From Streptomyces griseochromogenes (GTDB lineage: Bacteria > Actinomycetota > Actinomycetes > Streptomycetales > Streptomycetaceae), in contig NZ_CP016279.1 of the NCBI RefSeq assembly GCF_001542625.1, positions 2,790,001 through 2,854,000 on the forward strand: 64,000 nt of DNA, read 5' to 3'. The translations under genes were made by a program, and so were the position numbers. Below, one piece after another: positions 51,482-60,001 of the stretch (its first letter is position 1; each line of letters opens with the position of its first letter). The notes under the pieces are model-generated. The model saw nothing but the letters and a program-made list of their open reading frames with translations, was not told where the DNA came from and did no database searches.

Positions 51482-52384
51482 TCAGTCCGGCAGCCAGTGC
51501 AGCTCGTGCGCCAGGGTTTTGGCGACGGCACGGATGCGGCGGTGCAGTGGTGACTGCTCGCGTGGGAGGACCAGGTGGATCGTCAGGCTGGGCGCGCCCC
51601 GCAGCGGTCGCCAGGTGAGACCGGCCGGTGATGCCGTGACCGCGGCTTCTCCGGCCGGGGCGAGGGTGACCCCGTCGCGCAGGTCGCGCTGAGACATGTC
51701 GAAAGAGACTGCGGGCGTGTGGAATCGGGGGTGTGGCCGGGTGTCTCGGAACAGTGCGGACAGCTGATCGTGGATCACGGGGTTGGCCGCACGGTCCGGG
51801 AGTCGCAGCGGATACGCGGCCGCGTCGGCGATCTCGATCTCCGGGTGTTCGGCCAGCGGATGGTGCTGCGCCAGCTGGACCCCGATGCGCACACGCCGCA
51901 GCAGGAACCGGCGCACGCCACGGCCCGGCTGTTCACCGCGGGTGATCCCGGCATCGATGCGGCCGTCGGCGACCGCGGGGGAGATCTCCGGTGTCGCCAT
52001 CGGGACCGCGCCGACCTCGAGTCCGCTGTTGCCGCGAATCAACCTGTCCACCAGGGCCGGTGCCGTCTCGGCCCCGGCGCTGAGGCTGTATCCGATGCGC
52101 AGCGTGCCCAGTTCACCGGCCGCCGCGCTCCGGGCGGTGTCCCATGCCCGGTCCAGCGCCGCCAGCGCGGGCGGCGCGGACTCCGCCAAAGCCGCACCGG
52201 CCGTGGTCAATACGACGCTACGCGTGTTGCGGACCAGCAGGGCCGTACCGAGTTCCGCCTCCAATCGGCGCATCCGGGCGCTGAGTGCGGGCTGTGCGAT
52301 ACCGATCCGTGCGGCCGCGCGGGTGAAGTTCAACTCCTGCGCCAGCACCAGGAAGTACCGCAGGCTCACCGTATCCGGCGCCAC
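51482..52384 (-). CDS. LysR-family regulator
   Basis: 300 residues, intact despite its degraded surroundings. Helix-turn-helix LRYFLVLAQELNFTRAAARI, then IAQPALSARMRRLEAEL; the effector domain follows in normal length. The GTG start has GGGAGG 5 nt upstream; a longer frame exists but would add residues foreign to the family. It is divergent from the DUF1330 gene with a 188-bp gap and most likely controls it. Confidence 0.88.
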   Translation of the reverse strand: MAPDTVSLRYFLVLAQELNFTRAAARIGIAQPALSARMRRLEAELGTALLVRNTRSVVLTTAGAALAESAPPALAALDRAWDTARSAAAGELGTLRIGYSLSAGAETAPALVDRLIRGNSGLEVGAVPMATPEISPAVADGRIDAGITRGEQPGRGVRRFLLRRVRIGVQLAQHHPLAEHPEIEIADAAAYPLRLPDRAANPVIHDQLSALFRDTRPHPRFHTPAVSFDMSQRDLRDGVTLAPAGEAAVTASPAGLTWRPLRGAPSLTIHLVLPREQSPLHRRIRAVAKTLAHELHWLPD

Positions 52385-52572
52385 GTGCCCTCCCTGCCGA
52401 TTGATAACGATCCGTTCTGAGCCTATCCCGTACCGGTCTTTCCCTCGACCGCACATCAAGCCCTAACCTGCGCATATGACGATTCAACTGACCGCAGTAC
52501 CCGTCGCCGGGATCGATCGATCTGAGTGTCAATTCGAAGTCGGACGTGTCCGGCCGAACACAGGAGGTTTCC

Positions 52573-52866
52573 ATGGTTAAGGGCTACTGGGTCAGTGTCT
52601 ACCCCGCCATTTCCGACCCTGAGAGGCTGACTGCCTACAACAAGCTGGCCCGTCCGGCTGTCCAGGCTGGGGGCGGGCGCCTTCTGTCCCGTGACGGTCG
52701 AGTCGTCGCCCACGAGGCCGGAATCACGCAACGCGTCGTTCTGATCGAGTTCGACAGCTTTGAACAGGCCGTCGCGGCATACGAGAGCGAGGCATACCAG
52801 AAGGCGCTGGTGGCCCTCCCCGACGGCGTCGAGCGCGACTTCCGCATCATCGAAGGCATCGACTGA
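52573..52866 (+). CDS. DUF1330-family small protein
   Basis: 97 residues of the dimeric ferredoxin-like DUF1330 fold: KGYWVSVYPAISDPERLTAY, then GGRLLSRDGRVVAHE and IEFDSFEQAVAAYESEAYQ. Members are small stress or catabolism-linked proteins without a settled activity. GGAGG lies 5 nt before the ATG. It is divergent from a LysR gene, so inducible expression is likely. Confidence 0.88.
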   Translation: MVKGYWVSVYPAISDPERLTAYNKLARPAVQAGGGRLLSRDGRVVAHEAGITQRVVLIEFDSFEQAVAAYESEAYQKALVALPDGVERDFRIIEGID

Positions 52867-53369
52867 CCGGCGGGCCCAGCCATCGCTGAGCATCCGTCAC
52901 CTGATACGCACACGGTGCTGAACGACGACTCACGAGACGAGTTCGAAGCCATGCCCCGCGTCCCAGTTCGTCGTCGACGTCCTCGACGGCCTGATCCCTG
53001 TCGGGCGGATCGAAGAAGCGACGCTACGTCCGGGCCAGCTGGACTGTCTCGCTGACCTCGTCCACGAAACTCACCCTCGCCCGAAGCGAACCGCGAACCG
53101 CTTCTCACACGACAGATCGGTCCAGCGAACACAAGGCTTTTATGACCAGGGGCGCATCCTGCATCCATCTGCCGTGTGCCCCGTCGGGGCTACTCAGAGT
53201 ACTGATACACAGTTTGAAGAACCGCAGGTCAAGACCTCTTTCGAGGGGTTTCGATCTGCGGTTCTTCTGTTGTTGAAGTAGCCCAGGGGCGCGCCTGGCT
53301 GCGCCAGGATGGCGCACTGGAGCCGGCCGCCCTGCTTCGGGGATCAGGTGGTCATGCCACAGATCTACC
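52867..53369. other. Degraded region with a long terminator-like hairpin
   Basis: About 500 bp without an intact gene. A coding-like scrap near 52965-53100 reads FVVDVLDGLIPVGRIEEATL, then RPGQLDCLADLVHETH; not recognised. At 53216-53267 an imperfect hairpin of about 23 bp (outer stem GAAGAACCGCAG, loop TTTC) is followed by TGTTGTTG; it could be the terminator of a lost gene. Confidence 0.45.
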
Positions 53370-53525
53370 GCGAAGGCCCACGGCGGACGCCCCAAGGTCA
53401 TCGACGAAGACATGCTGACGTTCGCGCAGGCGCTCAAGGACAAGGGCGTCCGCGTGCCCGAGATCGCCAAGAAGATCACGATCAAGACCGGCAAGAACGC
53501 CGGGCGACATCCCTCTGTCGCCTCG
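53370..53525 (+). pseudogene. Resolvase C-terminal fragment
   Basis: AKAHGGRPKVIDEDMLTFAQ, ALKDKGVRVPEIAKKITIKT and GKNAGRHPSVAS form the DNA-binding tail of a Tn3-type resolvase, here without catalytic domain and cut off where LYRAL should follow. It is of the same kind as, but a different sequence from, the remnant at 49.3 kb, and points the opposite way. Confidence 0.7.
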
Positions 53526-53617
53526 CCCGGACTCCAGCAGCGGCGAGACGGTGATGATCCAGCGGGCACGCGCCAAGGTGGCCCGGCCGGGGTCCGGGCC
53601 ACCTTGGACCGATGGGA

Positions 53618-54043
53618 TCAGGCGGGCTGCGGGGCGGGCGTCGCCGGAGCGGCCGCGACCTTACGGGTCTCGCGCATCATCAGCAGGCCGTTGGCCACCA
53701 TCAGCGTCGCGGTCAGGCCGTGGACGCCGAGCGCGGTGGCCACGGAGCCGTGGTGGGCCAGCACGGTGGTCATGTCGCCGTACGCGGCGAGGGCCTCCAC
53801 CAGCAGCACCCAGCCCAGCGCCCGGCGGTGGCCCGTCACCAGCAGGATGCCCAGGACCAGGGCCAAGACGACGTCGCGGATTCCCTTGATGATCAGGAAG
53901 CCGCCGCCGTCGCCGGACGGCCAGCTCGGCAGGCCGAAGCCCGGCGCCGTCGTCTCCGGGCTCAGGATGAACTCCCCCCCGAACCAGAGGATGAAGAGGA
54001 TGAAGGCGGCGGCCAGGATGGTGTTGATCTTCTTCAGCGACAT
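53618..54043 (-). CDS. DUF4267-family small membrane protein
   Basis: 141 residues with four hydrophobic helices: INTILAAAFILFILWFGGEF, GIRDVVLALVLGILLV, ALGWVLLVEALAAYGDMTTV and GLTATLMVANGLLMM. It belongs to the DUF4267 (DoxX-like) membrane family; these often sit next to TetR-type regulators and oxidoreductases. GGAGAAG precedes the ATG. It looks intact among broken neighbours. Function unknown. Confidence 0.8.
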   Translation of the reverse strand: MSLKKINTILAAAFILFILWFGGEFILSPETTAPGFGLPSWPSGDGGGFLIIKGIRDVVLALVLGILLVTGHRRALGWVLLVEALAAYGDMTTVLAHHGSVATALGVHGLTATLMVANGLLMMRETRKVAAAPATPAPQPA

Positions 54044-54095
54044 CGTTCTTCTCCTTGTGAGCCTTGGTGAGCCTGGTGAGTCGTATGGGGCCTGG

Positions 54096-54352
54096 TCAGG
54101 CGGCGCGGACGCGGCTGATGTGGCGGGCGTGGCGAGGGCGGCCGATGACGTGCCAGATGTCGCGTACCGGCGCGGGGAGGGCGGACGGGAGCGTGGCGCG
54201 CTCGTCGGCTCCGGCGGTGGCCGACCACGCCGGGACTGCGGCGTCCAGCCTGGTCAGCGTGACCTCAACGCACTCGTGCTGGGCCTGCGTCCGCAGGACG
54301 ATGTCCGCCTCCGGATCGACCCGGGACAGGAGCGGCGGCCACAGCAGTTCGG
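54096..54352 (-). pseudogene. Hemerythrin-like (HHE) gene remnant
   Basis: ELLWPPLLSRVDPEADIVLR, QAQHECVEVTLTRLDAAVPA and LPAPVRDIWHVIGRPRHARH are the middle and the end of an actinobacterial hemerythrin-domain protein. The N-terminal HHE part is missing, cut exactly where transposase-like sequence begins. A stretch with the last iron ligands (normally EHRALLxEHLDxEE) is deleted in frame. It ends in a normal stop after SRVRAA. Confidence 0.6.
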
Positions 54353-54632
54353 GCCGGCCGCGCACCCGCCCGGACCATGTGCTGGGCGACAAGGGTTACA
54401 GCGCCCGTGCCATCCGTTTGCACCTGCGTGCCCGCGGGATCGGGCACACCATTCCCGAGTGGGCGGGTGCCGACCGGCTTTTGACCGCGAGCGCTACGAG
54501 CAGCGCAACGTGGTCGAGCGGTGCTTCAACTGCCTCAAGCAGTGGCGCGGGATCGCGACCAGGTATGGCAAGACCGCCCAGTTCTACCAGGCGGCCGTGA
54601 CCCTGGCCGCGCTGAAGATCTGGATCCGCACA
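54352..54632 (+). mobile_element. IS5-type transposase fragment (C-terminal DDE part)
   Basis: DHVLGDKGYSARAIRLHLRA, then RGIGHTIPE, and after a frame change near 54470 RPAFDRERYEQRNVVERCFN, then CLKQWRGIATRYGKTAQFY. This is the end of an IS5/IS4-group DDE transposase with its catalytic Glu region (NVVER). The N-terminus and both terminal inverted repeats are missing. Its left edge interrupts the hemerythrin remnant, which suggests insertion followed by deletion. Confidence 0.7.
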
Positions 54633-54681
54633 GATTGGAGACGGGCCCTAGAAGCCATGGTCCGCCGGGCCGCCATCGGCC

Positions 54682-54944
54682 TCACGGCCCGGCGCCGCCC
54701 GGGGTGAGGATGTTCATGAGATGTCCGTCGGGGTCGTGGAAGTAAATGCCCCTGCCGCCTTTGGTGCGCTTGCTGTGATAGATCTGCCCGATCTCTTGGC
54801 ATGCGGGATCGGGTTGGCCAGCGTGACCGGCGTGAAGTGCGCCACCGGCGGATCGACACTCAGGCCGAGGATTTTGGCCAGGAACCGCGCCGAGGCCTGC
54901 GGGTCACGGGCGGGGACGATGGTGTGATTCAGTTCCACGGTCAC
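54682..54944 (-). pseudogene. VOC/glyoxalase-family gene with internal deletion
   Basis: It begins as a normal VOC protein, MTVELNHTIVPARDPQASAR, then FLAKILGLSVDPPVAHFTPV and TLAN. The central 35-40 residues are missing. The end continues in another frame as GGRGIYFHDPDGHLMNILTP, the usual C-terminal metal-binding strand. One deletion with loss of frame explains both halves, so no functional protein is expected. Confidence 0.7.
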
Positions 54945-55031
54945 AGGGACTCCGTTTCAGGGACGGGGCTACGCGCGGTGGGGTGCTCGGTGGCCTTGGC
55001 GACCCGGCATGGTGCATGGATGGGTGACTGC

Positions 55032-55070
55032 CCGGGGGAGGGCAGGGCGTCTCCGGCTGCCCTCCCCCGG
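55032..55070 (-). terminator. Terminator downstream of the ABM gene
   Basis: Perfect 14-bp stem CCGGGGGAGGGCAG with an 11-nt loop, starting 15 bp after the ABM stop codon in its direction of reading. Confidence 0.8.
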
Positions 55071-55084
55071 CTACAGCTGCCGTG

Positions 55085-55435
55085 TCATACGTCGATCTGC
55101 TCGAAGATGTGCGGGTACGACACGATGTCGTCGGGGAACTCGGCAGCCATGCGCTGGAACTCCGGGCTGCCGAACGCCGTGGCGAGAGCCTCGGTCGACT
55201 CCCAGACCGCGACGTTCATCAGAAGCCGGCTGTCCGCCGTTCCCTTGTGCATCTGCAGGGAGACGAATCCCGGCTGAGCCTTCATGAACTCGGCCTGCCT
55301 CTGAAAGAGGGTCAGGAACGCTTCGGTCCTCTCCTTCGGGACGAGGAAGGTGTTGGCCAGGACGATGGGCCCGGTCTTCTCCTTGAACTGCGCGAACATC
55401 GGCGTGTGCGGGTCGAGACTCTGCAGCTTGGCCAT
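55085..55435 (-). CDS. Antibiotic-biosynthesis-monooxygenase-domain protein
   Basis: A 116-residue cofactor-free ABM-fold protein: GPIVLANTFLVPKERTEAFL, QAEFMKAQPGFVSLQMHKG and NVAVWESTEALATAFGSPEF. Such proteins oxidise aromatic or polyketide substrates, degrade haem or act as stress proteins; no haem or heavy-metal ligands stand out. AGAGGAAG lies about 8 nt before the ATG. A 30-codon NAD(P)-binding stub starts 118 bp upstream on the same strand, with a pair of operators before it. Confidence 0.87.
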   Translation of the reverse strand: MAKLQSLDPHTPMFAQFKEKTGPIVLANTFLVPKERTEAFLTLFQRQAEFMKAQPGFVSLQMHKGTADSRLLMNVAVWESTEALATAFGSPEFQRMAAEFPDDIVSYPHIFEQIDV

Positions 55436-55460
55436 CTTCGGTACTTCCTCTCGCTATCGG

Positions 55461-55553
55461 TCACACGGTGGTGACGACCTGGAGTGCCGCGAGGGCCTGC
55501 TTGACGATCTCCTGCCCGATGCCGCCCGTCGCACCGAAAACCGTGAGCTGCAT
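55461..55553 (-). pseudogene. N-terminal stub of an NAD(P)-binding oxidoreductase
   Basis: ATG with GGAGG at good spacing opens MQLTVFGATGGIGQEIVKQA, the dinucleotide-binding start of an NmrA/SDR-like protein, but the frame stops after 30 codons. The rest of the gene is missing and the ABM gene follows at once, so a deletion removed the body while keeping promoter and start. Confidence 0.65.
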
Positions 55554-55580
55554 GGCGCGCCCTCCAGGTGTTCCCTCGGT

Positions 55581-55632
55581 GGGTGAGTGTTCACTCACCC
55601 CTGCCACCCTTAGGGTGAGTGAACACTCACCC
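55581..55632. promoter_or_regulatory. Twin 20-bp TetR-type operators
   Basis: GGGTGAGTG-TT-CACTCACCC (55581-55600) and GGGTGAGTG-AA-CACTCACCC (55613-55632): two perfect 9-bp-arm palindromes, centres 32 bp apart, each the reverse complement of the other. They lie between the divergent NAD(P)-binding stub and the TetR remnant and would cover both promoters. Confidence 0.8.
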
Positions 55633-55658
55633 TCGCGTCAAGGGTGATGGGAGCCCGC

Positions 55659-55860
55659 ATGGAATCGCGTACGGAACGGAAGTCGGCTCGCGTCCGCATC
55701 GTCGACGCGGCTCATGACCTCATGCTGGACATTGGGCTCGCCGTAGGACCACCAGGCAGATTGCGAAGGCGGCGGGCGGGCTGGTTCGAAGCGGCGCTGT
55801 TCACCGAGGTGTTCCGGGCGGCCCTGCACGGGCTGGCGACCCTGCCCCGGGCAGGACGAC
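55659..55860 (+). pseudogene. TetR-family repressor remnant
   Basis: ATG preceded by GGGAG reads MESRTERKSARVRIVDAAHD, then LMLDIGLA. The helix-turn-helix continues one frame over as RRTTRQIAKAAGG, the recognition helix is deleted, and a scrap like EAALFTEVFRAAL follows. The DNA-binding domain is destroyed, so the twin operators upstream probably have no local repressor. Confidence 0.7.
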
Positions 55861-55957
55861 TGCCACGTTCATCTGTCGGCGGTGGGTGTCGTCGACCGGG
55901 TCGACGGCCCGGAGCAGGTGCAGGGTCTTTGCCGTGACCGGGGCCGCCGTAAATGGA
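55861..55957 (-). pseudogene. Possible scrap of a second regulator upstream of mgt
   Basis: One reverse frame reads APVTAKTLHLLRAVDPVDDT, then HRRQMNV, which resembles the ligand-domain entry of TetR proteins divergent from glycosyltransferase genes. The DNA-binding part and the end are absent. This is weak and based on pattern only. Confidence 0.3.
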
Positions 55958-55987
55958 TTGAACGAGACGTATCGTCTCGCCTAGCCT
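55958..55987 (+). promoter_or_regulatory. mgt promoter with operator in the spacer
   Basis: TTGAAC, 18-bp spacer, TAGCCT, then 7 nt to the mgt ATG with no Shine-Dalgarno: a leaderless-type promoter. The spacer holds CGAGACG-TAT-CGTCTCG (55963-55979), a perfect inverted repeat of the kind bound by TetR repressors, so binding there should block polymerase. Confidence 0.7.
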
Positions 55988-55994
55988 CTCGGGC

Positions 55995-57233
55995 ATGACC
56001 CATCACGTTGAACCCGCCCATATAGCCATGTTCTCCATCGCCGCCCACGGCCATGTGAACCCCAGTCTGGAGGTGATCCGCGAACTCGTCGGCCGCGGCC
56101 ACCGGGTCACGTACGCGATCCCGCCCGCCTTCGCCGAGAAGGTGGCCGCGACCGGCGCCCGGCCCGTGCCGTACACCTCCACCCTGCCCGGGCCCGACGC
56201 CGATCCGGAGGACTGGGGGACCACGCTGCTGGACAACGTGGAGCCCTTCCTGGACGACGCGATCCAGGCGCTTCCCCAGCTGATCGAGGCCTACGCCGGT
56301 GACGAGCCCGATCTCGTCCTGCACGACATCGCCTCCTACCCCGCCCGCGTCCTCGCCCACCGCTGGGGCGTCCCGGCGGTCTCCCTCTCGCCGAACCTGG
56401 TCGCCTGGGAGGGCTACGAGGAGGAGGTCGCCGAACCCATGTGGGCGGAGCCGAGGAAGACCGAGCGCGGGCAGGCCTACTACGCCCGCTTCGAGACCTG
56501 GCTGGCGGAGAACGGGATCACCCGGCACCCGGACCCCTTCGCGGGCCGTCCCGCCCGCTCCCTGGTCCTCATCCCGAAGGCGCTCCAGCCGCATGCCGAC
56601 CGGGTCGACGAGAAGGTCCACACCTTCGTCGGCTCCTGCCAGGGCGACCGCGCCGACCAGGGCGACTGGCAGCGGCCGGCCGGCGCCGAGAAGGTGGTCC
56701 TGGTCTCCCTCGGCTCGGCCTTCACCAAGCAGCCCGCGTTCTACCGCGCCTGCCTGCGGGCTTTCGGGGACCTGCCCGGCTGGCATCTGGTCCTCCAGGT
56801 CGGCGGGCATGTCGATCCCGCCGAGCTGGGCGAGATTCCCGGCAACGCCGAAGTGCACAGCTGGGTGCCCCAGTTGGCCGTCCTGCGGCAGGCCGACCTG
56901 TTCGTCACGCACGCCGGTGCGGGCGGCAGCCAGGAGGGACTGGCCACGGCCACGCCGATGATCGCCGTACCGCAGGCCGCCGACCAGTTCGGCAACGCCG
57001 ACATGCTCCAGGCGCTCGGTGTCGCCCGGCAGTTGAAGACCGAGGAGGCCACCGCCGACCGCCTGCGCGAAGCGGCCCTCGCCCTGGCCGACGATCCGGA
57101 AGTGGCCGGTCGGCTGAAGCGGATCCAGGCCGGGATGGCGGAGGAGGGCGGCACCCCGCGGGCGGCGGACCTGATCGAGGCGGAACTGGCCGCGAGCCGC
57201 CACTTCAAGTCAGGGCCCGGACGTGTCTCGTAG
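55995..57233 (+). CDS. mgt: Macrolide-type glycosyltransferase (MGT family, GT1)
   Basis: A 412-residue GT-B enzyme that transfers glucose or a related sugar from a UDP-sugar to macrolides or other hydroxylated compounds, often inactivating them. N-terminal acceptor domain [38 protein letters not shown]-terminal donor site [40 protein letters not shown] and [13 protein letters not shown]. All family motifs are present. Expression should be repressible through the operator in its promoter. No macrolide pathway gene is nearby, so self-protection or detoxification is likelier than tailoring. A perfect terminator follows. Confidence 0.92.
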   Translation: MTHHVEPAHIAMFSIAAHGHVNPSLEVIRELVGRGHRVTYAIPPAFAEKVAATGARPVPYTSTLPGPDADPEDWGTTLLDNVEPFLDDAIQALPQLIEAYAGDEPDLVLHDIASYPARVLAHRWGVPAVSLSPNLVAWEGYEEEVAEPMWAEPRKTERGQAYYARFETWLAENGITRHPDPFAGRPARSLVLIPKALQPHADRVDEKVHTFVGSCQGDRADQGDWQRPAGAEKVVLVSLGSAFTKQPAFYRACLRAFGDLPGWHLVLQVGGHVDPAELGEIPGNAEVHSWVPQLAVLRQADLFVTHAGAGGSQEGLATATPMIAVPQAADQFGNADMLQALGVARQLKTEEATADRLREAALALADDPEVAGRLKRIQAGMAEEGGTPRAADLIEAELAASRHFKSGPGRVS

Positions 57234-57311
57234 ATGACGCGGAACGGGTTGGGCGGCGGCCGCCGGTTCCGGTGACCCGGCCCGGACGCTCCCACCGCGC
57301 ACGGAACACGC

Positions 57312-57347
57312 GAAGGCCCGTCGGTTCCCGGGAACCGACGGGCCTTC
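57312..57347. terminator. Bidirectional terminator between mgt and the MMPL gene
   Basis: A perfect 36-bp palindrome, GAAGGCCCGTCGGTTCCC followed by its complement, centrally placed between two converging genes. Confidence 0.9.
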
Positions 57348-57363
57348 ACGTCAACGGGCGCTG

Positions 57364-59616
57364 TCAGACGGTCAGCCGCTCACCCTCGCCGCGCACGGGG
57401 GCCGGTGCGGCCGGCTCCGGCGACTCGTCGTGGGTGAGGTCGGGCAGCCGGTGCAGCCACTTCGGCAGGTACCAGTTGCGCTCGCCGAGCAGCGCCATCA
57501 CCGCCGGCAGCAGCACCCCGCGGATGACCGTGGCGTCGATGAGGACCGCGGCGGCCAGGCCCACGCCCATCTGCTTCATGGACTGCATGGACAGCGTGCC
57601 GAAGATCGCGAACACGGCGACCATGATGACGGCGGCGCTGGTGACGACACCGGCCGTGGTGACCACACCGTGCTGGATGGCGTCCCGCGTCGTACGGCCG
57701 CGCATCCGCGCCTCGCGGATCCGGGAGACCACGAACACGTGGTAGTCCATGGACAGACCGAACAGGATCACGAAGAGGAACAGCGGCAGCCAGGTGACGA
57801 TCGCTCCGACGCCCTCGGCGCCCACCAGCGAGGCACCCCAGCCGTGCTGGAAGACCGCGACGAGGATGCCGTAGGCGGCGCCCACCGAGAGGAGGTTGAG
57901 CAGGATCGACGTGATCGCCACGGTCAGCGAGCGGAACGACAGCAGCATCAGCAGGAAGGCGAAGACGACCACGAACACGAAGACCGGCACGACGGAGCCG
58001 AGCAACTGGTCGTTGAAGTCGTGGCTGCCCGCGACCTGTCCGGAGACCGGCGCCTCGACGCCCGCGACCTTGCCGAGGGTGGCCGGCCGGACCTCGTCGC
58101 GCAGCTTGTCCAGGCTCTTGACGGCCCGGTCCATGTCGGAGCCGCCGACCAGCGGTACGGAGATCAGGGCGACGTTCTGCGCCGCGTGCAGCTTGATGTC
58201 GACCGGGCCGCGCGAGGCACCCGAGGAGACCGCCTGCGCACGGAAGTCGGCCAGCGCCCGGCGCACCTCGGGCGCGTTGATGTCCTTGGCCTTGACGACC
58301 ACCTGGGCCGGCTCGGAGCCGCCCGGGAACGCCTCGTTCAGCCGGTCGTAGGTCTGCACCATGGGCAGCGAGTTGCCGAACTCCTGGTCCAGCGTGAGCT
58401 GCTGCGTCTTCATGCCCAGCGCGGGCGCGGCCACCGCCAGCAGCGCACCGACCGCCACGGCCGCGGAGACCAGTGGCCTGGCCAGCACGCCGCGCAGCAC
58501 GGCGCTCCAGAACCGGCTCCCCTCGGCCGCGCCGTGCCGGCGCTTGCGGCGGCCCAGGAACGGGATCCGTCCCTTCTCGACCCGCTCGCCCAGCAGCGAC
58601 AGCAGCGCGGGCAGCACCGTCACCGAACCGACCATGGCGACGGCCACCACCATCATCGAGGCCAGACCCATCGCCTCGAAGGTGGCCAGACCGGTGAACA
58701 GCATGCCCGCCATCGCCACGCACACCGTCACACCGGAGACGATGATCGCGCGGCCGCTGGTGGCGGCGGCGATCCGCAGCGCGGTGCCCGCGTCCCGCCC
58801 GGCGTCCCGCTCCTCACGCTCGCGGCGCAGGTAGAACAGGCAGTAGTCCACGCCGACCGCCATACCGACCAGCAGCATCACGGAGTTGGCGGTGTCGCTC
58901 ATCGGCTGCAGATGGCTGACGAGGCCCATCAGACCCATCGTCGCCATGATCGCGGTGATCGCGAGACCGACCGGAAGCAGCGCGGCCACCAGCGCGCCGA
59001 AGGCGATCAGCAGGATGCCGAGGGCCACCGGCACGGCCGAGTACTCGGCCTGCTGGAAGTCGTTCCCGAAGGCGTCCTTGTACTGCTTGGTCATGCTGGC
59101 GCCGCCGATCTCCTCGATCCGCAGCGAACCATGGGCCTTCTGCGCCCCGGCGACGGCGTCCACCACCGGCTGGACCCGCTCGTAGGCGGTGTCCGCGTCA
59201 CCGCGCATGTCGAACTGCACCAGCGCGCTGCGGCCGTCCCGGGAGATGGCGTGGCTGTCGTACGGCGAGGTCACGCCCCTGACCCTGCCGGTGCCCCGGA
59301 CAGCCTTGACGACGTCGGCGACGGCGGCGCGGAACTCGCCGCCCGTGGCCTTGACGGCGCCGTCCTTGGACTGGACGAGGATCGTCTCCCCGGCCGGTTC
59401 CTTGATGCCGGCGTCGTCGATGATCCGCGCCGCGGTGTGCGTCTCGCCCTTGAGCTGGTCGCTCTCGTCCACGTTGACCCGGCCCGCGGCCGAACCGAGT
59501 CCCATGGCGAGAACGACGAACAGCACCCATATGCCGACGGCGGCCCAGCGGTGCCGGGCGCTCCAGCCGCCGGCACGGGCGGCCAGCCCCCGCACGCGCA
59601 CGTCCGTGTTCCCCAT
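57364..59616 (-). CDS. MMPL-family (RND superfamily) transporter
   Basis: A 750-residue membrane protein with twelve helices and two extracytoplasmic loops. Domain 1 carries VALGILLIAFGALVAALLPV and LLVGMAVGVDYCLFYLRRER with the proton-relay Asp. Domain 2 repeats this as WLPLFLFVILFGLSMDYHVF, then VVSRIREA. MMPL proteins export lipids, siderophores or hydrophobic compounds using proton flow. The ATG is chosen for GAGGGGGAAAG upstream; a longer frame lacks a ribosome site. No lipid synthesis gene is adjacent. Confidence 0.92.
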   Translation of the reverse strand: MGNTDVRVRGLAARAGGWSARHRWAAVGIWVLFVVLAMGLGSAAGRVNVDESDQLKGETHTAARIIDDAGIKEPAGETILVQSKDGAVKATGGEFRAAVADVVKAVRGTGRVRGVTSPYDSHAISRDGRSALVQFDMRGDADTAYERVQPVVDAVAGAQKAHGSLRIEEIGGASMTKQYKDAFGNDFQQAEYSAVPVALGILLIAFGALVAALLPVGLAITAIMATMGLMGLVSHLQPMSDTANSVMLLVGMAVGVDYCLFYLRREREERDAGRDAGTALRIAAATSGRAIIVSGVTVCVAMAGMLFTGLATFEAMGLASMMVVAVAMVGSVTVLPALLSLLGERVEKGRIPFLGRRKRRHGAAEGSRFWSAVLRGVLARPLVSAAVAVGALLAVAAPALGMKTQQLTLDQEFGNSLPMVQTYDRLNEAFPGGSEPAQVVVKAKDINAPEVRRALADFRAQAVSSGASRGPVDIKLHAAQNVALISVPLVGGSDMDRAVKSLDKLRDEVRPATLGKVAGVEAPVSGQVAGSHDFNDQLLGSVVPVFVFVVVFAFLLMLLSFRSLTVAITSILLNLLSVGAAYGILVAVFQHGWGASLVGAEGVGAIVTWLPLFLFVILFGLSMDYHVFVVSRIREARMRGRTTRDAIQHGVVTTAGVVTSAAVIMVAVFAIFGTLSMQSMKQMGVGLAAAVLIDATVIRGVLLPAVMALLGERNWYLPKWLHRLPDLTHDESPEPAAPAPVRGEGERLTV

Positions 59617-60001
59617 GACGGGCTTTCCCCCTCGTGTGCGGTGACGGCCCCCTGCCGCCACGTCTTCGCTTGCTTGTTTCGACGGTATGGGCCGGATAAG
59701 AACGTCTCCTCGTACTGCCCGGTGAAGTACGGCGGCCCCGGCTCACCTCGGGGGAGGACGACGGGCCCTTACATCTATCGGTGGTTCTCGGGGATGGGCG
59801 TAGGGGGCGGCACATGGGATGTCCGATCCGCCGACAGAGATCCACTTTGTGATTAGGAAAGGTTGTTGAACAAATCACAGCTGCGTGTAGGAGTTGATCC
59901 GCACCCTTGTGATCGGCCAGAGTTTCGCGCAACCCGGCGCGCTCGGGTACGGCCGTCGTGCCCGCCCCCACGGGGCACGACGGCCGTTCTAAGGTGGCCG
60001 G
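59617..60001. other. Intergenic region with hairpin and leaderless-type promoter
   Basis: About 385 bp, with patches of lower GC near 59840-59890. At 59949-59987 a 15-bp perfect stem (ACGGCCGTCGTGCCC) with a 9-nt loop ends 14 bp before the DUF1697 ATG. Just after it TAAGGT (59991-59996) is placed like a -10 box for a leaderless transcript, so the hairpin DNA overlaps the presumed -35 region and may be an operator rather than a terminator. Confidence 0.5.
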
